DNA from: Desmodesmus armatus | Taxonomy: Eukaryota > Chlorophyta > Chlorophyceae > Sphaeropleales > Scenedesmaceae | Direction of reading: 5' to 3' | DNA length: 64,000 bases | Assembly: GCA_007449985.2 (NCBI GenBank) | Contig: VIIQ02000320.1 | Span: 30,135-94,134, forward strand | Shown: positions 22,047 through 34,198 of the stretch, one piece after another | Layout of the letters: each line of letters opens with the position of its first letter | How positions within the stretch are numbered: position 1 is the first letter of the stretch | Notes under the pieces: generated by a model | What the model saw: the letters and a program-made list of their open reading frames with translations, nothing else | Told to the model about the DNA's origin: nothing | Database searches by the model: none | Made by a program: the position numbers and the translations under genes

Positions 22047-25000
22047 TGCGTGTGGTTGGTGTGCGTGACTGGCGCTTCAACCAGCACATTGAGGACATTG
22101 AGTGGCTCCTCAAGCTGCAGTCGGCAGATGGCAGTGCCAGCACAGGTAAGGGGGCTGGTCGCGTAGCTGGCTGGGTTGGTTGGTGGGCGGAATGCTGGTG
22201 GGTGCAGCTTCAGCAGCAGTTGGAGGGGGCACGGGGCTGGTCGCTTACCTGGCTGGTTGTGTGGGGGGTGGTGCTTTGGGGGGGAAAGCAGCCTCAGCAG
22301 CAGTTGCAGGCTGGCTGGCTGACTGGCTGGCCGGCTGCGTTCCTACACATGGGATCTTCCACACCTTTCAAACTACACAGCTCACGCCTGCCGTGTCTGC
22401 CCCTGCCCCCCTGCCCCCCCTGCCCCTCTCAACCCCCCCCCCCCCCCCTCAACCCCCCAGTGAGTTGGCAGGTGCTGTACAACATCAGCCACAGCCAGCA
22501 GTGGGGTGAGCTGCAGCGCTTCCTGGTGCCTAAGCTCAGCCAGCTCAGGGCACTCTGCCAGACACAGAGCATACAGAAGCCAGGAACAGGTGAGGAGGGA
22601 ACAAGGGGGGGGGATCAAAGGAGTGGAGGGAGCGGTCGACTTTGTGGAGATTGGAAGGGCCTCTGGACAGGTTGGGCTGCAGGTGGTGTGTGCAGGGAAC
22701 TTGGGCAAAGCAGCAGTTCATGTACGCAGGTCTGCAGTTGAATGAAAGCGTGCGGTGCTCTGACCATTTGCTGCTGCTGGTGCTGCTGCTGCTACTGCTG
22801 CAGAGAGTGGGTTGTTGTTCCGCCCCACCCCCCATGCGTTCAAGCCCTGGAAGCGGGACTTCATTGTTGACTGGCGGCACAGCAGAGCACGGGAGCAGGT
22901 GCGCGGCAAAAAAGTGAACTCTGGCGAGGAGGCACGGGCTTGGCCACGGGGGACACTTGTGTGTGGCATGCCAGCAACAGCAGCAGGGCATAGCAACAGT
23001 TGAAACAGCAGGATCTGTTGAAACAGCAGGATATGGGGTTGCAACGTACGTTGGTGTAGGGTGCAGGAGTTTTAGCAGCAGCAGCAGGAATATATCAGCA
23101 AGGTGTGGCGGATGTCGGGGTTGGACAGGCATGCCAGCAACAGCAGCAAGGTTTGTCATGTCAGCCATGGTGAGAATCTCCACTCACGACCCCTGATCCT
23201 TGCTCGCCCTGGTTTGTCTGTCTGCAGCTGCTGTTCCTTGTGAAGCGCTTTGACGAGGGCAATGTGTTTGTTTGTGAGGAGTGGTGTGACGTGGCGCCCG
23301 GCAACCTGCCTGTGTGGCTGATGGTGAAGAACTACCTGCTGCAGTACATACTGCTGGAGGCAACGTACCTGCGCAGCACATGCTGCATCATGGGTGAGTG
23401 GTACCGGGGGGGGGGGGGGGGGGGGCTGCAGCTGCATTTAACAGTGGAGGCGCATGGGGGAAGCGAAGGGGGGGATCTTGCTGGAGGCAACATACCTGCG
23501 CAGCACATGCTGCATCATGGGTGAGCGCACGTGTGTTTGGCATTGAGGATGCATGTGTAGCTAGCATACTATGCCTGTGTGTGTTAGCACAGGGATTACT
23601 TGTGTGTGTGTGTGGGGGGGGGGGGCTGCAGCGGCATTGAACAGTGAAGGGGGCTGTTGAGGCGGATGGGTTGAGCAAGGGCGCCGGGGGCATTGGCAAT
23701 GAGCGGTGGAGGGGCGCTTTGGGGCACATGGGTCAGCGACCCGGGGGGGGGGGGGGGGATGAACTGTGGAGGGGGCTGTTGAGGGAGTGGTCCTGCCTCG
23801 TGAATTGTTGAGCTGCTCTGCCCTGTGCCGCAAGCAGCAGCTGTGCCATGCACAGGACTTGCACGATTCAGTACATGTGTACGTGTCCTGTATTGGTGTT
23901 GGCGTGTCACCACCACCATCGCAATTGCTGTTCCCTTTTGCAGGTGTGAGCACTGTGGACGATGAAGCAGCGACAGCAGCACACCTGCCACAGACAGCAG
24001 CAGCAGGCGGCAGCACACGCGCACCTGCTCCAGCCGCAGCCACCCTCACAGCAGCAGCAGCAGCAGCGGAGCCGGCAGCAGCAGCAGTGTGTGGCAGCAA
24101 CCTGGCGCCTGCTGCTGCAGCAGCAGCTGCAGAGGCAGAAGCTTCCTGGGACCCTGAGCAACAGCAGCAGCAGCAGCACAAGCAGCAGCGGCAGGCGGGG
24201 GCCCACCATCACGGCCACCACCACCAGCAGCAGCAGCAGCAGCAGCACCACAAGGCGCAGCACAAAGCAATGAAGCAGCAGCAGCAGCACCATGGCCTAG
24301 GCCATGCACAGCATGGTCACCATCAACAGCAGCGCCAGCAGCAGCAGCAGCAGCACTTGGCGCCAACGCTGTCAGGTTGTCAGCAACGTGCTGGTGCTGC
24401 TGCATCTCCGGCTGCTGCTGCTGGCGGCGGCGGTGGTCGTTTCAACCAGCAGCACACTGCATTGGAGCTGCTGCAGCAGCAGCAGCAGAGGCAGGCGCTT
24501 GAGCAGCAGCAGCAGCAAGCGATGTGGCTGCAGCAGCAGCAGCAGGGCATGTTGGGGCCAGCAGGAGGGTACCAGCAGTACCAGCAGCAGTGCGCAGCAT
24601 ACCTCAACTTCTACAGCCACTATCAGCAGCAAGTGGTGGCAGCAGCAGCTGCAGCCGCCGCAGCTGCAGGCCAACACCAGGGGTCCCTGCCCACCCTCCT
24701 GCAGTGTTCCCTGCAGCGATGGAACCAGCAGCAGCAGCAGCAGCAGCGACGGCTGGAGGTGGTGGTGGGGTCTACCCACCTCAGCTGCTGTCCCAGGGTT
24801 TGGACCTGCAAGCCCTTGTGGCAGCAGCAGCAGCACTGGCAGCAGCGGCGGCAGCAGCAGCAGCAGCGGCGGCAGGTGCGCCGCCGGTGCCGGTACCCGT
24901 GGCATCTCCTGTGCCTGGCAGGGCGGCGGGGGGGTGTTACAGCAGCTGCCGCTGTCGAGCCTGCTGCTGCTGCTGCTGGAGGTGGTGATCAAACAGCAGC

Positions 25001-26144
25001 AGGGTACCCCTATCAGCAGCAACAGCAGCAAGGGTATGGCTGGCGAATGGCTGAGGCATCTGATGTGCAGCCAGCTGCAGCCTTCAGGGGTGCTCAGCTG
25101 CAGCAGCAGCCGCGGTACAGTACGACCAGCAACCGCAGTACAGGGGTGGTGCACGCTGCCAACATGGATGCTGGAACAGCACTGGCAGCAGCAGCGGCAG
25201 CAGCGCAGGCAGGTGGCATGGAGGGTAGCCTTGCAGCAGCAGCAGCAGCAGCGGGCTGGTGTTCAACTGATCAGCATGACATGCAGCAGCAGCAGCAGCA
25301 CCCGCGTCGGCAGCAGCAGCCAGAGCGGCTGCGTTGCGATGGTGGTGTCACCGGCCCTGGACTGCCTGCAGCAGCAGCAGCAGCAGCAATGCGCGGCGGC
25401 GGCATTGACACCAGTGCTGCTGCTGTTGCTGCTGCCAGCAGCGACTGCCACCGCGTGCCCTCCTCAGTCTGTGTTTCAGCTGAGTCCCCGCATGGCAGCA
25501 GTGCACCCGGCGGCTGTGGCAGCAGTGGCAGCGATGGCGGCGGCTGCAGGGACCAGCCCTGGGCCGCTGCTGCTGCTGCGGCGGCGGCTGCTGCTGGTTG
25601 CCAACACTGCGGCCAGGCATGTGGTGATGCACAGATGTGTTGTGCACAGGCCTGGGTTCCTGCCGCTGCTGCTGGTGCTGCCCCTTCCACCGCGTACCCT
25701 CGCGATCGCGAACGCAGTGGCGAGAGGGACCGGCCCACAGCAGCAGCAGCAGGGTTTAGTGGCCGATGCGAGGAGCAGTACAACCCCACAGGGCGCAGCA
25801 GCAGTGCTCAGGGCAATTGGGCTCGCCAGTCTCGCTCAGGAGCAGCAGCAGCAGCAGCAGTTGGTGGTGGGGGTGGCAGTGCTATTGGCCAGCAGCAGCA
25901 GGCGGCGGCTGATGCTGCGTGTGGCAGCAGTGGCAGCAGTGGGCGTAGGGTGAGGGTAGCTGCAGGGGGGTTCTTCCCTGAAGCTGCAGGACCCCCTGTG
26001 ACACATGCAGCACCACCCCCAGCAGCAGCAGCAGCAGCAGGGGCGGGCTTTGGTGTGTGGCTGCCAGGTCAGCAGGGTGGTGGGGTGCTGCAGGGCCCGC
26101 TGACAGCAGCATCAGCAGCAGCGGTGCCAGCAGCCGTTGATTGA
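22047..26144 (+). CDS. Unrecognised protein with long Gln/Ala-rich C-terminus (5' end missing)
   Basis: Exons read: 22047-22145, 22461-22589, 22804-22898, 23228-23393 and 23944-26144, with GT-AG junctions and matching phases, about 895 codons. The first four exons encode a non-repetitive, probably folded part (GVRDWRFNQHIEDIEWLLKL, FKPWKRDFIVDWRHSRAREQ, VKRFDEGNVFVCEEWCD, VWLMVKNYLLQYILLEATY). I cannot place it in a family. The last exon is dominated by poly-Gln, poly-Ala and Gly with His-rich patches near its start, suggesting a disordered region. Inside that exon, about 24680-24945, the neighbouring frame looks more protein-like (PPQLLSQGLDLQALVAAAAA), so two compensating 1-nt indels may be present, the second at a G-run near 24930. 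The stop is TGA at 26142-26144. The start codon is not identified. Confidence 0.65.
23350..23760 (+). repeat. Duplicated exon end plus 5' splice site, with G-run repeats
   Basis: The last bases of exon 23228-23393 with the donor (atgctgcatcatgggtgag) recur at about 23479-23526. Three G-runs (about 23404-23424, 23613-23625 and 23741-23757) are followed by related sequence (ctgcagctgcatttaacagt, ctgcagcggcattgaacagt, atgaactgtgg). This looks like a decaying tandem array founded on the exon edge and the intron start. Confidence 0.8.
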
Positions 26145-27469
26145 AATGGGGGCTGCTGTGCACGTGTGCCTGGAGTGACCATTGTCACTTGGTCGGTCAC
26201 AACGGGAGGCGGCCAGCCGGCACGCACCTGGCGCACTTGATCTGTATGGTTGTGTGCTGCAAGTGTTGGTTGCATGTGAATCATGTCCTCCTGCCGCGAG
26301 ATGATGCAATGGCAAGCTGCCTGAGTGTGTTGGTTCAAGGTGCACCACGTTCAGCTGGGGTTGGTGGTGTGGGTGCGTGTTGGTATGCATGCTCCTTGCA
26401 AACCGGTATACCCGGGTTTGCTTCCCGCTTGGGTCGCTGGAGTGGGCCAACTTGATCCCACAGCGTCTGTATCCAATCCACTGTTGGCCACGCAGCTGTG
26501 GCAAGCTGAGGTGCAGAGCTGAGACCATGCCTCATGCCAGGTGATGCTCGTGGGCTACACGAGAGAGGTGTGCCTTGTGCTGCTGCTGTCCTCGAGAGAG
26601 TAGTATTGCCGCACCGTCCTGTGTGTTGTGCATCTTATCACCATTCTTCTGTGCGTGTCAGAAAGACTGGATTTTTCTGTGGCTGGAATTTGGGGCGCGC
26701 TCAGCCCCCCGCCGGTGTTGATTTGATTCAGCTGTGGACCACTTGCTGCAGCTGCCTCTGTGTGTCCTGTGCCTTGAGAGTGGACTCCATTGAGAGCGCA
26801 GGGTTCATGGTCTATGGTGTACGGTCCAGGGCTGAGCTTGGTTTTGCATTGAAGCCTGGGGCACTGTTTGTGTGCACGGCTCTTGCCTGCTGCAGATCAT
26901 GTTTGGGGTTTGGGGTTCAGGCAGGAATCAAATCAAAGTGCGGTTGACAGGGGTTGAATATGAGGGTTTTCTCAACCCTGTCAACTGGCCTGAAGTTGGT
27001 GTGAGGTGAGCATGTCAGCTTTGAAGCTTTGTTCTGCTGTGTGTGGCTGCTGCTTGTGCTAATGAAAGGGACGCTTGCAGGTTGCAAGCATGCTTGTGAA
27101 GCACTGCTGCTGCAGCAACTGCAGCACCCCCTTCCCGCCCCAACCACACACATACACATACACGCATAGACCACCCTTCCGTGACACCCTTTCAGGGCTC
27201 TGTATGCGCAGATGTTGGCGGGAGGGTGGTGCTCGGGCAAGGACTTTACTGCTCTAAGCCGTTGCATCTCAAGGCCTCCTGCTGGTGGTGGTGTTCATGC
27301 ATGCATCCATGAATGTGCCTTTTTGGGCAGGCATGCCACTGCTGTCAGTGCTCAGATGCCGCTTCCAGTTGTCGGAGTTACATGGCGTGGCTGTTTGATT
27401 GAGTATTCCCACCTGACGGTGCTTGCATGCATTTTGCCCGGTTTCCTTTGATGCTTGTAAGGTAGTTTG

Positions 27470-28230
27470 GTGAGTGCCTTTCAGGGGCACAGTGTGCGAG
27501 GGGAGTAGGAGAGCGGCAGGGGGTCCTTGCAATGTGCGGTTGCCATTTTACTTCAGAGGAGTGCTTTTCTAGGGGCACAGTGTTTGCTTATGTGGAGGAG
27601 AGGGGAGGGTGTTGGGCGCCTGGCGCGCCCTCTCCATTTGTTTGCGGGGTATTGGCCAGCTGCTGTTTCAAGCAGTCCACTCAGCAATGTGTACCGATTG
27701 TGTTTTTCCAGAAGTAGTATGTCCCACAGATGGTGCTTGTCCAGGAGCACTGTGTGTTGTTGGCAGAAGAGAGGAAGAGTGGAGGTGGGGGTTCCTTGGG
27801 GCGTGAAGACCCTTATCCAATTGCTCGTGAGTCATTGATCAGCTGATCCTTCATGACAGATGAGGTTAGTAATCCTTTATCCTCCATGACAGAGGAGGTT
27901 AGTAATCCTTCATGACAGAGGAGGTTAGTAATCACTCCGCAGCATGTTTGCAGCTGGTTGCCGATGCCTTCCCAGGGGCAGAGTGTGTGAGATTGAGCGG
28001 GAGGGATGGAGAGGCAGGGGTTGGTGGAGCTTGTGGGCGGGTTTGACACACCTCAAGAAACACTGGCAACACTGTCCTCCTCCTGTTGTTTTCAGAATGA
28101 AGGGTGTTGGGTGCGTACTGCATCCTTTCAGCAGTGGAGTGTTTGAGGTTAAATTGGTGCAGAGGGGTTCAGCACAGATGCTTTGCTCCTCACACCTTTC
28201 CACGGCCAGCCAAGTGCCTTTCTAGGGGCA
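27470..28230 (+). repeat. Degenerate repeats with core GTGCCTTTCTAGGGGCA
   Basis: Related blocks occur near 27475, 27560, 27735, 27965 and 28217. Each has a pyrimidine stretch, AG and then GGGCA or a variant, usually followed by a G/A-rich tail. Spacing is irregular (roughly 90-250 bp), so this is an eroded tandem array rather than a regular satellite. Confidence 0.55.
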
Positions 28231-28290
28231 GCGGCCACTTGCTGCGAGATGAAGGACTGTACCAGGGTGGTGTCTGTGGCTTTAGCTGCT

Positions 28291-28332
28291 GTTGGGTTTA
28301 GGGTTTTGGGTTTAGGCCTAAACCCTAACTCC
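28291..28332. repeat. Interstitial telomere-like palindrome
   Basis: TTTAGGG-type motifs on one side meet CCTAAA-type motifs on the other. 28308-28325 is a perfect 18-bp palindrome (GGGTTTAGGCCTAAACCC). TTTAGGG is the plant-type telomere repeat, also used by many green algae. Only a few units are present. Confidence 0.75.
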
Positions 28333-30277
28333 ACCACCCCATTGCACCACCTTCCTGTGGTGCAGTCAGGCAGGCATGTGTGTGTCTGTGTGAACGCAGG
28401 ATCGCCCACTTGGCCAGGGTGTGCAAGTTTGCTTGCATGTGCGCTGACCTCTTGAGCGGCGCTTGAATGTTTGTTGTACGTTACCATAGGATGTGAGTAT
28501 AATGAGAGGGTCGGAGTGTGTAGCGGAGAGCGTTCTTGCCTTGCGATTGATGCGGTTGATGCAGCAGCAGGTACAGGGTTGCAGCCACAGCCTCGCATGG
28601 TGGCGTGACACTCCATGCATCCTTTGTGCAAGTGGGGTGCGTCAGACTGGGAGCGCCCTGGCGCAGTGCAGCACTTGCAGCAGGTTGTGGTTGGGGGTTG
28701 GGCGCCTGAGGGTTTGTGGAAAGATGCGGCCGTCATGTAGGGTCCCCCCCCCTCCGCCCCCGCAGCTCCCTCCGCCCTGCCCCTGAGTCATCCTTGGTCA
28801 CTCCTTGGCCCTGGCACTGAAGGGTGTGGGGTGCTGCTGGCACAGTGTGTGGGGGACCGAATCACAGGCTCAGGGATGAACAGTGCTGAGCCAGTCAGGC
28901 AGGCAGGCAGGCAGGCAGTCATGGGGTGTTTCACCTCATGCATGCATTCATACGGCGTGTATGTGCTGCAGCATGTCGCTCACTTTGTGCGCTCATGCGT
29001 CCCAGGATGCCGTTTGCTGTTTGTTCGGCCAAAGGTTCTCCCTGTGCCCCCACCCCCCTCCTCGTCACATGCCTGCACCACCTTGGGGAGCAACACTGAA
29101 AGCCACTGCTGCTTGAAGGGGTCAGTCACCACAGTGTGTTGGCCACCGTGGTGTGTTGAACCACCGGGGTGACTGTTGCCAGTCCAGCTCTTGTTGTCGA
29201 TCTGTTTGCGGCTCTCTATTGATGGCTTGGTGTCCTCAGTGTTGCATCAAGTCCAGCTGTGTCAGGCTTTCGCGAGCACTACATATGTCTTCGCCCGCAA
29301 CCATGGTGGGGCATGGGGGCACGCTATCACTGTGCCAGCTGTCTGTTGAAACACAGATTTGTGAGGGGCACCAGCAGCAGAGACTTGTCAGGTTTCGGGG
29401 GTTTCAGTGCTGACCTTGAGTGCAGGAGAGGGGAGTGCGACGCTGCATGATGTGCTGGGGGGCAGCAGGACAGAAGTGCACTGTGAGTGTGTGCTTGTGT
29501 GTGAGTATACGCTTGCCTAGACTTGCTTCAGGTGTGGATCCAGCAGCAAATCTCAGATTATCATGTTGACATACATCTGCTGGTGGTTATGTGTGTGTAT
29601 GGCACACAGTGCTGTTCTGAGGTGTGGATTTGGGTGTTCAGCTTTCAACCAGCTGTGGCCGTTACCTAAAAGTTTGGTTTCTGTACATTCACTGCTGCTC
29701 GTTGCCGCTGGGGCTGTGTATAAAGCGATAATGAAGGTTACATGTGTAGGTCTTGCTCACATGCAGAATTTCAATAGCGGCCATCTGCAACAGCTTCCCA
29801 GCTGAAAGGTTGCGCTGGCGTGTAGGGGAGTATGATAAAGGGTCAGGGGACTGGAGTGTTGTTGCGGCGTGGGAGACAGGTGTGAGAAGCAGTCGAGGCA
29901 AGCCTTGGTGTTTGGAGGAGCTGTTATCGTGCGGTTGCTGAAGTAGGTGGCGTGCAACTTGCGTGTTTGTGAGCCTTGATGCATGGGTGGGCGAGTGTGT
30001 CCTGAGGTTGAACAACAAGATCGACTACCAGCCTCAGAGGCCGCTGCACATAACAGACTAACCTGTCAACATTACGACTGGTCATCATGACATGTTGCTG
30101 ATGGATGCAAGCCTTGCATCCATGGCATGTGTTCAGTACACAGTACACACCATACTGGCAGTGCTTTCTGGGGAAGAAAATGTTACACGCAGACACATTC
30201 GCCACACATCAATGGCATTGCCTGCCAGGGTTGAACCGGTTGAAACACTAAGGTGGGGAAAACCCCAATCCCCGTCA

Positions 30278-30291
30278 GTGGTTTGCACCAC
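30278..30291 (-). other. LINE 3'-UTR hairpin with GCAA tetraloop (LINE-A copy)
   Basis: The minus strand reads GTGGT-GCAA-ACCAC, a 5-bp stem with a GNRA-type loop, about 150 nt after the ORF2 stop. The same hairpin is in LINE-B at 55859-55874 with a 6-bp stem. Conservation amid otherwise diverged 3'-UTR sequence suggests it matters to the element. Confidence 0.7.
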
Positions 30292-30438
30292 CTACACCAG
30301 TTAGTAGCCTGATTCAAAGCAAGACAGCAAAGGAGACTTCATTGACATCCTGAGGCAACACGACAACCTTGTGCAGAAGTGGGAAGCAAACAGCTAGGAT
30401 CCAGCAGGCAGCAGCACCAAGAAATACCCTTTGTCAGG

Positions 30439-33400
30439 TCAGATACCCAAAGTCAGCCCAAGAAGGCGCGCCCGGCGCACTTTCATCTTGTACAGAGTGT
30501 ATGCCAACGCAGACTGCTCTCCATGTTGAAACACTGATCGCACACATTCAGGGTCGTCCAGTACGACAGCATCAGACAGGGGGAAGGCTGGGCAAGCGGC
30601 GCGCAAATCATCGTAAACAGGGCACTCCAACAGGAAGTGCTTCAAGTCTTCCATATTACGACTAGTTCCTGTCCTTGCCAGTACAGCTTGGCGGTGGGCC
30701 AAGGTAGCATCCTCTCCACAACACAATCGACACAGGCGGTCAGCACGGGGCACAGAGACCCTTCGCTTACGGCCCTGTTCTATTTCAAGGTGGGCTGAAC
30801 CAATACGCAACTGGGCAAGGTTACGCGCTACATTAAAGGGCAGGCACAACTTGATATGCGGAGGTGCATCGTCCCTTGAGAAGGGATTGAAGCCAGGATC
30901 TAGCGGGTAGACCCATGCATGATGTGTAAGCTTGTGAATGCCGATAGAAGGGGCGGAGCGTGGGTCACCTTGGGTGAGACCTCGCCACCGGGCCCTAGAT
31001 AGGGCAGCCAGCGCGGCCTGCACTGCAGACTCCTCCCACCTCTGTTGCATCACCCAGTCAAGCGACTGCTGCCGCCAATCACCAGCAAGCAACTGCAACG
31101 AGCACATAGTTTGCAGGAAACAAAAGGACCAACACTCCCGACAACCTGCAAGTGCAAGCGCGACATCCTCACGCCACACACACCCCGCCAGGGATCTCGG
31201 CTGATCGTCACGAGCATCAGACAACTTTGTCCACCATCGCGCAGCCAGCACCACCCAGTGATACATAATGGGTCGACGATGCATGTCCCTGTACACGACA
31301 TCAGGGGCAATGCCTTTGATAGACCCAGTCGTGATGCGCAAGAACGATGTGTGTACCTTCTCGGCCTGGGTATCGTAAGGCGTGTTTTGCAGGCGCTTAG
31401 CAAATATCGCGGGTCCCCATATGTGAGATGCATACGAAAGGACTGGCTCAACAAGTATATCGAACATTCTGCACTTGATATCAAACTGAGTCAAACAGGA
31501 GCGGCAACAACGGGTCAGCATGGCATGCATTGCCTTGCTGCCAGACACCGCCAGAGCATCAGAGGCGCCCAGAAGCCCACGGGTCTCATGCACGCGCACA
31601 CCCAAATAAACGTACTCACTCTGCCGCGCAATCTCGCGCCCTCGATACACAAGACGGAACCCTGCCGGCATGCCACGCTGGCGGAAACAAACGGCATAAG
31701 TCTTGTGCGGGGCAAGATTCACCTCCATCCCAAACAGGTGGCAGAAGACACTCAACACATCAACAAGCTCCTGCAATTCGCCCTGCTCAAAGCTCAGGAG
31801 ACCAACGTCATCAGCATACATGACATCTGGCACATGCAGCCCACTAAGCACCGGCCCTGCCCCTGGCAGCTTATGCCTGAACATGTAATGCAGGAGCTCT
31901 ATGAACAAGCCAAACAAGAGAGGGCTAAGTTCGCTACCCTGCTTGGTGCCAGAGGCTGTGGTGAAAACCTCACCCAGCACGCCATTAACGGCCACCTGAC
32001 AGCAAACACGGTCATACATGGAGACCAGCATGTCCATGAAGGGACCATGTACTCCCAATTCGCGGCACCGCTCAAGCAAGAGGTCCCGCCTCACCGTATC
32101 GAAAGCTTTTTAAAATCAACAAACACCACATACAACCGCCGCCGCTGATGCCGGGCCACACTGATGAGGTGGTTGAGCGTGAAGAGTGCATCAAGTGTAC
32201 CGTACCCAGGCCTGAAACCACACTGAGTAGGGGCGCGAAGAGAGAGCAGGGATGCCAGCCGCTCAAAACGCTGATTCATGAGACGCTCCAACAAGCGAGA
32301 AAAGACATGCGACACAGATATCCCTCTGTACTGGTCCCTTACCGCCAAGGCAGCAGGGCTAAGGGACTTCGGCACCGGAACCAACTTGCTGGTGCGCATA
32401 ACCTCTGGTACACATGCACATGAGAGCATGGCCTGCAACAACCACTGCGCACACTCGACCACAACAGGGGAAGCAGGCGCTGCGTCGCCCCCAGAGCCAC
32501 CCTCTCGGACAGGAGCACATGCCAACCTCAACAGCTCACCCGTCAGACCCTGCGAATCAGGGGCTTTGCCTGTCGGCAGAGCCATACACTGCTGTACCTC
32601 AGCATATGAGACAGGCTCATTGAGCGCAGCCATGGCAGCTGGGGCACCCCTAGGGGCTGCCGCATACAACTGGTGTTTGAGAGCTACCTCCTCTGCGCCC
32701 AAGGACTGAGGCTCAGGTACCCTCCCCAGAAGATCCCGAAAGTACCCCGTCCAAGCTGCCACATCTGTCAGCGGTGTTTGCGGGGGCTGTCCACCAAAAA
32801 AGGCCCTCCAGTAATCCTTCTGGGTGTGGCCAAAATATGTTTCCAACATGTCAACCTGGACCCGCATCTCATGCTCCCTCTTTTTGCGCTTACAGCAGCG
32901 CTTGTACTCACGGCGCGCAGCCTCGAGGGCCTGCCGGGCAGCCGGGCAGCCATTGTGAACACCATGGACCATCCCTCGGCTCTCGTGCCATGCACCCCAT
33001 GCCACATCCAACTCCTGCGACAGGCGCCGACACTCTGCATCATACCAGGGCTGGTCCCTTCCCGTAGGCTGCACGCCCCGGTCTTGGACGTTGCTGTCCC
33101 CCCCAGCAAACAACATAAGCTGTTCTGTAAATTGCTGGAGAGCATCCTCAACAGGGACATCACCAGACTGCCAAGCTTGCAGCATGGTCTGAAAAAAGCC
33201 CTCGCGCCGCAAGAGAGCACCAGTGTACCCTGAGCCAGGGGTCGGACGATACACCCGGCCCCTCCTCCCCCTGCGCGGAACCTCATAACAACGCCTTGGC
33301 AAGTCAGTGATCGACACATACAGGCCACCGTGATCTTTGGAGGTAGACGGCTTGAACGGCAGCACGCGAAAAAACTCCACCAAGCCATACAAGGAGGTGG

Positions 33401-34198
33401 AAGCGCACGCCAAGTCTACCACACTAGCGCCAACAGAACCACCAGACAATGGGTTAGACACACAAGTGAACTCACCATCCTGATCTCCCGGAGCCCTACC
33501 ATTGAGCACAACAGAAGACACAGCAAACAAACCCCAAGGAACTCCACCGCTCGCGACCGGTTGGGTACCAACAAGTCCATAGAGCTCCTTTGAGGAGGGA
33601 CACAGCGTAGGTGATGTAGTGTGGGCAACACAGAGGGGTCACTGAGACCGGGGGGTACTGCCATATTGCTCGGGATGTCACAACTGAGGGTGCCCAGGCG
33701 GACATTTAGATCACCCAGCACCAGATGCTTGTCCCCCCTGGCCTCAGCCTCACGCAATCCAGCAAACAAAGCAGCCAAGGGGTCAGGGTCAACCATCCCT
33801 GAAGCATACACTGCTGAACCGGGGGGGCTGAAGTAACACACTGCGGCTGTGAATCGGAACGCCGGCACCACCAACCACACAATCCCCGCTGCAGGGTCAC
33901 TCGTAACACGAAGCCCAGCCCCCAGACTGATAGGGGAATCCCTTCTGACATACACGGTCACACCCCCATGGGGCCTGCCACGGGCAGGCCGTGGCCTAAC
34001 ACAGTGATAGACATCATACCCAGGCAAGAGGCCCTCTACATCACCCACTGTATCACTCGTCAACATAGTCTCAACAAACCCGTACACATCACAGTCAAGG
34101 TGCTGCTCCACCGCACGAGGAATTCTAGCTGCTGCCATACCCCCCACATTCTGCACTAGAAGCTGGATATCAGTGGCCTGTGCATCGGGGCAGGTCAA
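30439..34198 (-). pseudogene. LINE-A ORF2 (endonuclease-reverse transcriptase), frameshifted
   Basis: Three collinear frames. 34198 to about 33540 holds the AP-type endonuclease (LVQNVGGMAA, YGFVETML, VLGDLNVRLG). About 33530-32091 carries the region up to the first reverse transcriptase block and ends at VDFKK. 32094-30439 has GTKQGSELSPLLFG, MYADD and a C-terminal zinc-knuckle-like CRLC..HFLLEC. Comparison with LINE-B places single-base frameshifts near 33535 and near 32110 (in an A/T-rich run). No full ORF2 protein can be made. Confidence 0.9.

Larger units (their letters stand above)
26145..30099. other. Non-coding, repeat-rich stretch downstream of the plus-strand gene
   Basis: No supported gene. 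It contains a hairpin at 26943-26985 (15/14-bp arms around gttgacag), a family of degenerate repeats at 27470-28230, a three-copy tandem repeat at about 27850-27935 (core gaggttagtaatcc), a telomere-like palindrome near 28308, and a (CAGG)n microsatellite at about 28896-28920. A TGTAA lies near 27450 on the plus strand, rather far from the stop at 26144 to be its polyadenylation signal. Confidence 0.5.

Noticed and set aside
24304..25953. 549-codon overlapping frame in the Gln/Ala-rich exon
   Set aside because: Poly-Ser/Cys/Leu shadow of the trinucleotide repeats; only the frame joined in phase to upstream exons is kept.
31045..32148. 367-codon plus-strand frame
   Set aside because: Antisense shadow of the LINE-A reverse transcriptase, which has clear motifs on the minus strand.
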